A stretch of 64,000 nucleotides of DNA from Sphingomonas aurantiaca (GTDB lineage: Bacteria > Pseudomonadota > Alphaproteobacteria > Sphingomonadales > Sphingomonadaceae). The stretch covers positions 496,001-560,000 of the forward strand of contig NZ_QAOG01000003.1 in assembly GCF_003050705.1 (NCBI RefSeq), written 5' to 3'. Below are positions 25,494 to 32,825 of this stretch, one piece after another. The position numbers were made by a program, and so were the translations under genes. Position 1 is the first letter of the stretch; the number at the start of each line of letters is the position of its first letter. The notes under the pieces were generated by a model. That model saw only the letters and a program-made list of their open reading frames with translations, was not told the DNA's origin and ran no database searches.

Positions 25494-25736
25494 TCAGGCC
25501 TTCAGTTTCGCGACCGCGTCGACCAGCTGGCCGACGGTCTCGATCTCGGCCTGCATGTTCATCGTGATGATGATGTCGAATTCGTCCTCGATCGCGGCGA
25601 CGAAATCCATGACGGTCAGGCTGTCCCACTCCAGGTCGCCCTGGAACGTCGTCGCGTCGGTGAGCGCGACGCCCTTCTTGTTGAACGGCTCGATCTGCGC
25701 GGTGACGGTGTCGTAGATCTGCTGGCGGTCGCTCAT
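25494..25736 (-). CDS. acpR: Dedicated acyl carrier protein of sphingolipid synthesis
   Basis: 80-residue acyl carrier protein. The phosphopantetheine-bearing serine is in LEWDSLTVMDFVAAIED (about residue 39). It is not a housekeeping AcpP by sequence (DSLTVMD rather than DSLDTVE) and sits directly upstream of spt, as in the Caulobacter ceramide locus where this carrier supplies the acyl chain. Bases between it and spt are occupied by a repeat. Confidence 0.88.
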   Translation of the reverse strand: MSDRQQIYDTVTAQIEPFNKKGVALTDATTFQGDLEWDSLTVMDFVAAIEDEFDIIITMNMQAEIETVGQLVDAVAKLKA

Positions 25737-25794
25737 GATAATCCCTTCGGTGTCGCCACCATTCCTGACAGGAAATTGCGGCGGCTTTTCGGCG

Positions 25795-26694
25795 CTATAG
25801 CAGCCCCGCGGCGCGATACCATGCGGCGGTTTGCGCCAGGGCTTGTGGGGTCGGGACCGCAGGCGTCCAGAGCGCGGGCGGGGGCGGCGCGTGCGACACC
25901 CAGTCGGGGTGGCAGAAATAGCTGACCCGGTCGCGCGTGAGCTTGGCCTTGCGGCGGCGGACGAGGCGGTCGGCGGCGGACGCGAGCCTGAGGAATGCGC
26001 GGGGTGTGGAGATCACCCTGATCGATTTGCCGACCGCCACGCCGACGGCGCGCGCGAAGTCGCGGTTGTCCCAGCCGTTCGGTACGCCGTCGTCGGGTTC
26101 CATGATCGACGGCGCGGCGGGGGTTTCAGCGAGTGCGAGCAGAAGTGCGGTCAGATCCTCGACGTACAACAGCGATACGCGGGTGCCTGCCGGGGGCATC
26201 GGCAGATAGCCCGTCCTAGCGGCCTTGAAGACGTCGAGCAGTTCGTGATCGCGCGGGCCGAAGATCGCGGGCGGGCGGATGATCGTCCAGTCGAGCCCGG
26301 ATGCTTGAACGCGCGTCTCCGCTTCGGCCTTCGACCAGCCGTAATTCGACAAGGTGGGCTCGCGCGCGGCGAGCGACGAGACATGGACGAAGCGGCGGAT
26401 GCCGGACAGCCGCGTCGCCTTCAGGATCGCCTCGGTGCCCGCGATATTACCCGCGGCGAAGGCGACGCGATCGGGCACGTTGACGACGCCCGCGACGTGG
26501 ATCACGACGTCCGCGCCCTCGACCAGCTTGCCCAGGCTCATCGGGCGATCGAGCGCGCCTTCGATCCAGGTGACGCCGGTCCGCTTGGCCTGCGGCTTGC
26601 GGGCGAGCGCGCGGATCGTGTGGCCGGTCTCGAGCGCATGATCGATCAGGTGGCTGCCGACGAACCCCGTGCCGCCGGTGATGGCCAGAATCAT
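25795..26694 (-). CDS. cerR: NAD(P)-dependent epimerase/reductase, likely ketosphinganine reductase
   Basis: Extended short-chain dehydrogenase of 299 residues. The nucleotide site is ITGGTGFVGSHLIDHALETG; the active-site serine and YxxxK lie in VHVSSLAAREPTLSNYGWSK. In Caulobacter an enzyme of this type beside the acyl carrier and spt genes (CerR) reduces the ketone of the spt product. ATG 26694 starts right at the Rossmann strand, so the longer upstream frame is not needed. It is probably co-transcribed with acpR and spt. Confidence 0.8.
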   Translation of the reverse strand: MILAITGGTGFVGSHLIDHALETGHTIRALARKPQAKRTGVTWIEGALDRPMSLGKLVEGADVVIHVAGVVNVPDRVAFAAGNIAGTEAILKATRLSGIRRFVHVSSLAAREPTLSNYGWSKAEAETRVQASGLDWTIIRPPAIFGPRDHELLDVFKAARTGYLPMPPAGTRVSLLYVEDLTALLLALAETPAAPSIMEPDDGVPNGWDNRDFARAVGVAVGKSIRVISTPRAFLRLASAADRLVRRRKAKLTRDRVSYFCHPDWVSHAPPPPALWTPAVPTPQALAQTAAWYRAAGLL

Positions 26695-26728
26695 GGTCGC
26701 GTTCCCGGGGTGAACAGAGCGCGGCCGA

Positions 26729-27829
26729 TCACAGCAGCGCCAGATGGTTGCGGTGGACCAGCGCGGACCGCGGCGCGTAGCCGAGGATCGCCGCATGATC
26801 GTCGCTGTGCCGGCCGAGCAGGCGTGCGGTATCGGCGGCGTCGTATTCCGCGAGGCCGCGCGCGATCGTGCCCGCAGGCCCCTCGATCGTCACCAGATCG
26901 CCGCGCGTGAAACCGCCGTCGATCCGGATCGCGCCGGCCGCGAGCAAACTCCGCCCTTGGCCGAGCGCGGCCGCGGCGCCCGCATCGACATGGATCGCGC
27001 CCTTCGCGGTCAGTCCGCCCGCGAGCCAAGCTTTCCGCGCAGACGCGGTGCGTTCGGCGGTGAAGAGCGTGTGGCGGGCAGGGGTGGAGAGCGGATGGTC
27101 GATACGGCCCGAGGCGATCGCTAGCGGAATGCCCGCACCGGTCGCGATCCGCGCGGCGGCGATCTTCGAGGCCATGCCGCCCGAGCCCATCCCCGAGCCC
27201 GACCCGTCGTCTGCCATGCCCGCGACCGCGTCGATCCGGGCGACGCTGGCGATATGCGTCGCGGACGGGTCGGTGTGCGGGTTGGCGGTATAGAGCCCGT
27301 CGACGTCGGAGAGCAGGATCACGCCCTGCGCACCCGCCGCCTGCGCGACTCGCGCGGCGAGGCGGTCATTGTCGCCGAAGCGGATTTCCTCGGTCGCGAC
27401 GCTGTCGTTCTCGTTGATGACCGGGACGACCTTGAGCGACAGCAGGCGGTTGAGCGTCGCGGCGGCGTTGAGATAGCGGCGGCGGTCCTCGAGGTCGTCG
27501 AGCGTGACGAGCATCTGCGCGGCGTTGAGCCCCTGCGCGGCGAGCAATTCGGCCCAGACCTGGCTGAGCGCGATCTGGCCGGTGGCGGCGGCGGCCTGCG
27601 CGTCCTCGAGACTCGCGCGGCCGCCTTTCGATAGCCCGAGTCGGCGTGCGCCCAAGGCGATCGCGCCGGACGATACGATCGCAATCTGCTGGCCCTCAGC
27701 GGTGCGCGCGGCGATGTCGGCGACGAGGCCCGTGAGCCAGTCGCGTCGGACGCTGCCGTCGGGATCGACGAGCAGCGCCGAGCCGATCTTCACGATCAGC
27801 CGCGCGCAAGATGACGGTGGAAACATCAC
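26729..27829 (-). CDS. proB: Glutamate 5-kinase
   Basis: First enzyme of proline synthesis, phosphorylating glutamate. 366 residues: an amino-acid kinase domain (VKIGSALLVDPDG, IVSSGAIALGARRLG, PVINENDSVATEEIRFGDND, LLSDVDGLYTANP, GMASKIAAARIATGAG) followed by a C-terminal PUA domain from about residue 275. Usually proB lies next to obg in Alphaproteobacteria, as here. A palindromic repeat separates it from obg. No proA is seen nearby. Confidence 0.95.
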   Translation of the reverse strand: MMFPPSSCARLIVKIGSALLVDPDGSVRRDWLTGLVADIAARTAEGQQIAIVSSGAIALGARRLGLSKGGRASLEDAQAAAATGQIALSQVWAELLAAQGLNAAQMLVTLDDLEDRRRYLNAAATLNRLLSLKVVPVINENDSVATEEIRFGDNDRLAARVAQAAGAQGVILLSDVDGLYTANPHTDPSATHIASVARIDAVAGMADDGSGSGMGSGGMASKIAAARIATGAGIPLAIASGRIDHPLSTPARHTLFTAERTASARKAWLAGGLTAKGAIHVDAGAAAALGQGRSLLAAGAIRIDGGFTRGDLVTIEGPAGTIARGLAEYDAADTARLLGRHSDDHAAILGYAPRSALVHRNHLALL

Positions 27830-27831
27830 TG

Positions 27832-27932
27832 CTCCCTCTCCCCGTCGGGGAGAGGGTCGGGGCGAGGGGCAGCCAAGCAGTGCAACGCCCGGAACAGCCC
27901 CTCACCCAACCCTCTCCCCGAGGGGGAGAGGG
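27832..27932. repeat. Composite palindromic repeat between obg and proB
   Basis: Left unit CCCTCTCCCCGTCGGGGAGA and right unit CCCTCTCCCCGAGGGGGAGA are each palindromes. The inner parts (GGGTCGGGGCGAGGGGC and GCCCCTCACCCAACCC) pair as well, so the whole forms a larger stem. It is the familiar GC-rich intergenic repeat of many Alpha- and Gammaproteobacteria. Confidence 0.75.
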
Positions 27933-27944
27933 CTATGCGTTGGC

Positions 27945-28991
27945 CTACAGCGGCGACCATGCGACCGGGACTTCGCCCTCTTCGAGGTCCTTCGCCGCGC
28001 CGGGGGCCGGGCCGATCGCGCCGATCAGCTTGTCGAGCACCGCTTCGATCCCCGCGCCGCTCGCGCCCGAGATCGCCATCACCTCGGCGCCGCTGGCTTC
28101 CGCCAGCTCTGCCGACAGCGCCGCGATCAGTTCGGCATCGAGCATGTCGATCTTGTTGAGCGCGACGATGACGTTCTTGTCGGTCAGCCCCTCGCCGTAA
28201 TTCTCCAGCTCGTCGCGCACGATCCGGTACGATTCGGCGACGTCGGCGTCGTTCGCATCGACCAGATGCAGCAACACGCGGCACCGCTCGATATGCCCGA
28301 GGAACCGGTCGCCGATGCCGGCGCCCTCGGCCGCACCCTGGATCAGCCCGGGAATATCCGCGACGACGAATTCGCGCTGCTTGTGGCGCACAACGCCCAG
28401 CTGCGGCCGGGTGGTGGTGAAGGCGTATTCGCCGACCTTGGCCTGCGCGTTCGTCACCTGGTTGATGAAGGTCGACTTGCCCGCGTTCGGCAGCCCGACG
28501 AGACCCGCATCCGCGAGCAGCTTCAAGCGCAGCCAGACCCACGCCTCGCCATAGGGCCAGCCGGTGCCGTGCTGGCGTGGGGTGCGGTTGGTCGAGGTCT
28601 TGTAGCTGGCATTACCGCGCCCGCCGTCGCCGCCGCGGAACAGCACTTCGCGCTGGCCGACTTGCGTGAAGTCGATCAGCACCTCTTCCTTGTCCTCCGA
28701 CAGCACCTGCGTGCCGAGCGGCACGCGGATCACGAGATCCTCGCCGCCTGCGCCGGTACGGTTCGAGCCCGAGCCGCCCGAGCCGCGCGGTGCGCGGAAA
28801 TGCTGCGTGTAGCGAAAGTCGATCAGCGTGTTCAGGCCGGCGATGCATTCGAACACGATGTCGCCGCCCTTGCCGCCATTGCCGCCATCGGGGCCGCCAT
28901 ATTCGATATATTTCTCGCGGCGGAAGCTGACGGCACCGGGGCCGCCCTCACCTGAACGGACGTAGATCTTGGCTTGGTCTAGAAAATGCAT
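27945..28991 (-). CDS. obg: GTPase Obg/CgtA
   Basis: Ribosome-associated GTPase needed for 50S maturation and growth control. 348 residues: glycine-rich Obg fold at the N-terminus ([33 protein letters not shown]), then the G domain with G1 [10 protein letters not shown]2 FTTTRP, G3 DIPGLIQGA and G4 NKID. The variable C-terminal extension is short, as is normal in this group. It is downstream of the TetR gene and upstream of proB. Confidence 0.96.
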   Translation of the reverse strand: MHFLDQAKIYVRSGEGGPGAVSFRREKYIEYGGPDGGNGGKGGDIVFECIAGLNTLIDFRYTQHFRAPRGSGGSGSNRTGAGGEDLVIRVPLGTQVLSEDKEEVLIDFTQVGQREVLFRGGDGGRGNASYKTSTNRTPRQHGTGWPYGEAWVWLRLKLLADAGLVGLPNAGKSTFINQVTNAQAKVGEYAFTTTRPQLGVVRHKQREFVVADIPGLIQGAAEGAGIGDRFLGHIERCRVLLHLVDANDADVAESYRIVRDELENYGEGLTDKNVIVALNKIDMLDAELIAALSAELAEASGAEVMAISGASGAGIEAVLDKLIGAIGPAPGAAKDLEEGEVPVAWSPL

Positions 28992-29058
28992 CGCCGCCCC
29001 ATAGCGAAATTGGCGAAAATCGCCAGTGTCTGCGATTCGGGTTCCGATTCGGTGACGC

Positions 29059-29658
29059 TCAGCCCGATGGGCAGGCGGCGGCGTCCTTGCTCGCGAGCAG
29101 CGCGTCGAGCGCGAGTTCGCGCGCCCTGGTCGCAGGCAGGCCTAGCGCGCGGGCCATCGGCGCGCCCATCAAGGCGTCGCCGAGCGCCATCAGCACCAGC
29201 GTGAGCGTCTGGTCCTGGATCGGCTGGTCGCCGGGCATGTCGCCCTCGGCGAGTTCGTCGACCAGATCGTGGATCGCGGTGAGAATCGGGTCGAGCGCGT
29301 CGGTATTGCCCGACAGGATCATCCAGCTCGCCAGTGCGCCCGCACCGCCCTTGCCGAACGCGTCGAACGTCATCTCGACGACTTCGCGGGGGTCGAGCTC
29401 GCCCGCGCGCACCCGCAGCACCGCGGCGCCGATCGTGCCGACGATGTCCGCCGCCATCCGCGTGATCAGCGCGGTCTGCAGCGCTTCCGCCGAGCCGAAA
29501 TGGTGGAGCAGATTGGCGTGCGTCCGCCCGATCCGGCCCGCCACCGCCTTCAAGGTGACGGCGCTGGGGCCGCTTTCGACGAGCAGCGCGCGCGCGGCCT
29601 CGACGGCGGCGTCACGCGATTCGGTGGGGGAGAGGCGCTTGCGCGGTGGTGACGTCAC
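29059..29658 (-). CDS. TetR-family transcriptional regulator (GTG start)
   Basis: 199 residues with an N-terminal helix-turn-helix ([36 protein letters not shown]... in outline, about residues 18-60) and an all-helical ligand domain. The frame begins at a GTG; a near-perfect palindrome (29674-29687) lies 16 bases upstream, the usual place for an autoregulatory operator. The target genes are unknown; the nearest divergent gene is far off beyond a repeat. Obg follows on the same strand. Confidence 0.85.
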   Translation of the reverse strand: MTSPPRKRLSPTESRDAAVEAARALLVESGPSAVTLKAVAGRIGRTHANLLHHFGSAEALQTALITRMAADIVGTIGAAVLRVRAGELDPREVVEMTFDAFGKGGAGALASWMILSGNTDALDPILTAIHDLVDELAEGDMPGDQPIQDQTLTLVLMALGDALMGAPMARALGLPATRARELALDALLASKDAAACPSG

Positions 29659-29673
29659 GGGACGGGAACCTAT

Positions 29674-29687
29674 TTACATCGCTGTAA
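29674..29687. promoter_or_regulatory. Likely operator of the TetR regulator
   Basis: TTACA-TCGC-TGTAA, a perfect 5-4-5 palindrome of the form bound by many TetR/AcrR proteins, 16 bases before the regulator's start codon. A slightly wider TTTAC...GTAAA overlap is also visible. Confidence 0.6.
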
Positions 29688-29809
29688 GTAAAGAATGTTG
29701 ATCCCTGTTTGGAGGTTTCCGTGGGGAAAGCAACCATGCCTGCCGATTCGGGATCCCCGCTTTTGCGGGCCAAAGGGAGGTGGGGGGAGTCGCCCCGTCA
29801 CCAGATGCA

Positions 29810-29912
29810 CCACCCCGGCGAGGCTGGGGCCCAGCTGGGGGACGGTACCGACGGAAATCATCGCGTCGTTACGACGACCATGCCAACTGGGCCCCGGCCT
29901 TTGCCGGGGTGG
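29810..29912. repeat. ~104-bp palindromic element, type A copy 1
   Basis: Ends are CCACCCCGGCGAGGCTGGGG and its inverse CCGGCCTTTGCCGGGGTGG, about 30 bp each, with a variable centre of about 44 bp. Same family as 53601-53704 and 62751-62854. This copy has diverged most in its left arm. Confidence 0.85.
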
Positions 29913-29942
29913 AGTCGTACTCTCAGGGGAAAGGCGCGCGGC

Positions 29943-30488
29943 TCACGCCGCCATCGGCATCGGCGCGCATCGATCGTCATCGAGATCGAGTTCGAACATC
30001 ACCGCGGGCGCCTCGCCCCCGCGCCCGCGCGAGGTCCGCGGCTCGATCCGACCTGTGGGTCGGAACCCGAGCTTCGCCAGCACGCGTCCCGACGCCGGGT
30101 TGTCGACGAAGTGGAACGCATCCAGCCGGCGCAGGCCCAGCGCGTGGCGGGCCATCGCCACCACCGCCACGCCGGCCTCGGTCGCATAGCCGCGACCCCA
30201 GGCGTCCGGCGCCAGCCAATAGCCGAGTTCATGGCCCGCCTCCGCCGCCCGGATGGCGATCCCGCCGACGAGTCGCGGCGTGCCGGCGTCCATCGTCTCG
30301 ATCAGGAAATGGGGGTCGTGCGCGCCACGCGGCTGCGCCAGAAACGCCTCGGCATCGTCCAGCGTATAGGGCCAGGGCGCACGCGCCAGCTTGGCGATGA
30401 CCGACTCATGGCCGATCGCCCGCGCCAATGCAGGCGCATCTTCCGGCCAGCCTGGCCGCAACGTCAGTCTCTTGGTGCGCGCGAACAC
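29943..30488 (-). CDS. GNAT-family N-acetyltransferase (RimJ/RimL type)
   Basis: 181 residues in the acetyltransferase fold. RTKRLTLRPGWPEDAPAL opens the domain and LGYWLAPDAWGRGYATEA is motif A, which binds acetyl-CoA; the later LRRLDAFHFVDNPASGRVL segment is typical of RimJ/RimL relatives. The GTG at 30488 is chosen because AAGGAG lies seven to nine bases before it; longer frames up to 30644 would run through the rpmA terminator. It lies downstream of that terminator, so it likely has its own promoter. Substrate unknown. Confidence 0.82.
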   Translation of the reverse strand: MFARTKRLTLRPGWPEDAPALARAIGHESVIAKLARAPWPYTLDDAEAFLAQPRGAHDPHFLIETMDAGTPRLVGGIAIRAAEAGHELGYWLAPDAWGRGYATEAGVAVVAMARHALGLRRLDAFHFVDNPASGRVLAKLGFRPTGRIEPRTSRGRGGEAPAVMFELDLDDDRCAPMPMAA

Positions 30489-30569
30489 GGCTCTCTCCTT
30501 CACGCATCGCGCCTGACGCCCTGCCATGTCCGAATGACAGGGCAGCGACAGGCGAGGGGGAGGGAGCAA

Positions 30570-30600
30570 TAAAAAAGGGAGCCGGGGTGACCCGTCTCCC
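30570..30600 (-). terminator. Rho-independent terminator of rplU-rpmA
   Basis: Minus strand GGGAG-A-CGGG pairs with CCCG-G-CTCCC around a four-base loop, followed by six T and then ATT. It lies 64 bases after the rpmA stop. Confidence 0.85.
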
Positions 30601-30663
30601 TTGTTCAGGTTCGCTTTCGCGACCCGGGTCACCCTGGTGGGCAACCCGGATGGTTACCCGATG

Positions 30664-30954
30664 TTATTCGGCTGCTGCTGCCATGTCGGCAACGTCGTTC
30701 GCCGCCAGCTCGACCGAGCAGAACTTGCGACCAAGTTTGCCCTGGCTGAATACGACGCGGCCATCGACCAGCGCGAACAGCGTGTGGTCCGTGCCGATGC
30801 CGACATTGGTGCCCGGGTAGAACTTCGTTCCGCGCTGACGCACGAGGATGTTGCCGGCGACGCACGCCTGGCCACCGAACTTCTTGACGCCGAGACGACG
30901 ACCGGCCGAATCGCGACCGTTGCGCGAAGAGCCGCCTGCTTTCTTATGTGCCAT
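30664..30954 (-). CDS. rpmA: 50S ribosomal protein L27
   Basis: 96 residues beginning [20 protein letters not shown] and containing [20 protein letters not shown] and [18 protein letters not shown], which identify L27. The flexible N-terminal tail reaches the peptidyl-transferase centre; no cleavable extension of the Firmicutes kind is present. It follows rplU after 13 bases. Confidence 0.98.
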   Translation of the reverse strand: MAHKKAGGSSRNGRDSAGRRLGVKKFGGQACVAGNILVRQRGTKFYPGTNVGIGTDHTLFALVDGRVVFSQGKLGRKFCSVELAANDVADMAAAAE

Positions 30955-30967
30955 CTGAAGCTACTCC

Positions 30968-31315
30968 TTATGCCTGAGCGGCCGGGGCGGTTTCGCCCTC
31001 GTTGCTCTTTGCAGTGTGGCCGCCGACGGACACGATCTTCAGGATCGTGTGCTGCTGGCGATGGCCGTTCTTGCGACGATAGTTGTGACGACGACGCTTC
31101 TTGAAGACGATGACCTTGTCCGCCTTCGCCTGCGCGATGATCTCTGCGGCGACGGTGAAACCCTCGACCGAGCGCAGCTCCGAGCCTTCGCCCGCCAGCA
31201 GCACATCGCCCAGCGTCACCGACGCCCCTGCATCGCCCTCGATCTTTTCGACGACGATCTTATCTCCGGCGGCGACGCGATACTGCTTGCCGCCCGTGCG
31301 CACGACTGCGAACAT
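30968..31315 (-). CDS. rplU: 50S ribosomal protein L21
   Basis: 115 residues: [20 protein letters not shown] at the N-terminus and [20 protein letters not shown] in the RNA-binding loop, both diagnostic. The C-terminus has a short acidic/alanine tail ([12 protein letters not shown]). ATG 31315 is the conserved start; an upstream in-frame start at 31357 is rejected. It is the first gene of rplU-rpmA, and about 250 bases separate it from hspQ. Confidence 0.97.
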   Translation of the reverse strand: MFAVVRTGGKQYRVAAGDKIVVEKIEGDAGASVTLGDVLLAGEGSELRSVEGFTVAAEIIAQAKADKVIVFKKRRRHNYRRKNGHRQQHTILKIVSVGGHTAKSNEGETAPAAQA

Positions 31316-31568
31316 GGCCCTTGTCACTTTCCAAATACATGTGCCCCACGAACGCAAGGTCCGCCGGGAGAAGCCGGGCAGCTAAGCGAGGGGGGGGGCG
31401 TTGTCAACCGTGAAGGGGCGGCGACGGGGTGTTTAAGGGTGCGGGTCGTCTGCCTGCCGTCGCATCGTCAGGGTCCCGGTGCGGAATTATTTCCCCGCAC
31501 AGACGGCGGACCAGGCCCGACTCGCGCGTCGGATCTGGAACCGGCTTTTGCCAGCGGTCCGATTCGCC

Positions 31569-31964
31569 TCAGTGCCGGTGAACCTGTCGCAGCGCGTACC
31601 GGCCGTCTGCATAGTCGCTGAACAGGCCGGAGATCGCCGGATGGTCGACCGGCTCGTCGCTGTCGTCGGGCACCAGGTTCTGCTGGCTGACATAGGCGAC
31701 GTAGCTCGACTCCATGTTCTCGGCGAGAAGATGGTAGAAGGGCTGGTCCTTCGACGGCCGGATATCCTCGGGGATCGCGGCATACCATTCGTCGCTGTTC
31801 GCAAAGACCGGATCGACGTCGAAGATAACCCCGCGGAAATCGAACAGCCGGTGACGCACGACGTCGCCGATCGAGAAATTCGCGTACGAGATCGGCGGCG
31901 CGACCACCTCGACGGGGACGAGCGGACTGGTGATGTCGTGGGCAATACTGTCGTGTCGGGGCAT
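31569..31964 (-). CDS. hspQ: Heat shock protein HspQ (YccV-like)
   Basis: 131 residues. The core ISYANFSIGDVVRHRLFDFR, GVIFDVDPVFANSDEWY and DQPFYHLLAEN is the hemimethylated-DNA-binding/YccV-like domain; in enterobacteria HspQ promotes degradation of faulty DnaA and acts as a Lon specificity factor. ATG 31964 begins 26 residues before the core; the longer frame crosses the tRNA gene on the opposite strand and is not used. Confidence 0.88.
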   Translation of the reverse strand: MPRHDSIAHDITSPLVPVEVVAPPISYANFSIGDVVRHRLFDFRGVIFDVDPVFANSDEWYAAIPEDIRPSKDQPFYHLLAENMESSYVAYVSQQNLVPDDSDEPVDHPAISGLFSDYADGRYALRQVHRH

Positions 31965-32119
31965 ATCCGCCAATTTAGGGGCTGTTTTGCGCCGCACAAG
32001 GAAAACGCGCCGAGCGGTGCGCGCAGGGCCAAAATCCGCTTGCGTCCCCAGGATCACTTCATTAGAGGCCGCGCTTCGACCGATCGGAGGCGCTGTTCGC
32101 AGAGCTTCGGATGACCTGC

Positions 32120-32209
<90 letters not shown>

Positions 32210-32228
32210 ATTTCCTATAGCAACTGGT

Positions 32229-32771
32229 CTATCGCCGTCCCGCAAGGGGCCGCGCGTTTGGTGGCGGGCTGCCGATCTGCGCGGGGATCGCATCCCAATG
32301 TTCTGCGAACTTACCGCCCGCGATCCGGAACATGTTGAAGAGGAATACCGGGCGGATGCGACCCGATGCGTCGGGAACGTCACGGCTGGTGACCAGGATG
32401 ACGCGATCGCCGTCGGCCATCAGCGCGACGCGCCTGGCGGGCTGGTTCATGCCGGGGGGAAGCGGGCCGGCAGGAACGGCCTCGGCGTTACGGATAAAGG
32501 CCTCGCGCGCGGTGCCCGGTGCCGACTCGCCCTCGCGATGCTGGATGTAATCGGGGCTGAGATAGCGTTCTGCGATGTGTCGTGCCTGCTGGGCCATGGT
32601 CCCGGCTGCGTTGGCGGCATCGAGAGCGCGGTAGAAGTCCAGGACGAGGTTCTCGTTGATGATCTCGGCGGGGGTGTTAGTCGCGGCGGGTGCAGGCGCG
32701 CTAAGTGCCATGCCCGCCAGAAGTGGCAGCCACGCCAACCGCATGCCGGCACGTTTCTTGGCAACTATCAT
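32229..32771 (-). CDS. Secreted SnoaL/NTF2-like protein
   Basis: 180 residues: a signal peptide (MRLAWLPLLAGMALSAPAPA, beginning at residue 10) and an NTF2/SnoaL-like cone domain with LVLDFYRAL, ERYLSPDYIQHREG and FNMFRIAGGKFAEHWDAI, the last being the typical closing strand. Such domains are small ligand binders or cyclase-like enzymes; no catalytic assignment is possible. GAGGAG lies nine bases upstream of ATG 32771. It is last in a same-strand run behind a TonB-dependent receptor. Confidence 0.75.
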   Translation of the reverse strand: MIVAKKRAGMRLAWLPLLAGMALSAPAPAATNTPAEIINENLVLDFYRALDAANAAGTMAQQARHIAERYLSPDYIQHREGESAPGTAREAFIRNAEAVPAGPLPPGMNQPARRVALMADGDRVILVTSRDVPDASGRIRPVFLFNMFRIAGGKFAEHWDAIPAQIGSPPPNARPLAGRR

Positions 32772-32825
32772 CCCATCATCTCCTCTTGCGATTGACGCGC
32801 GCGTCCGCCGCCGTTTCGTGGCGGT

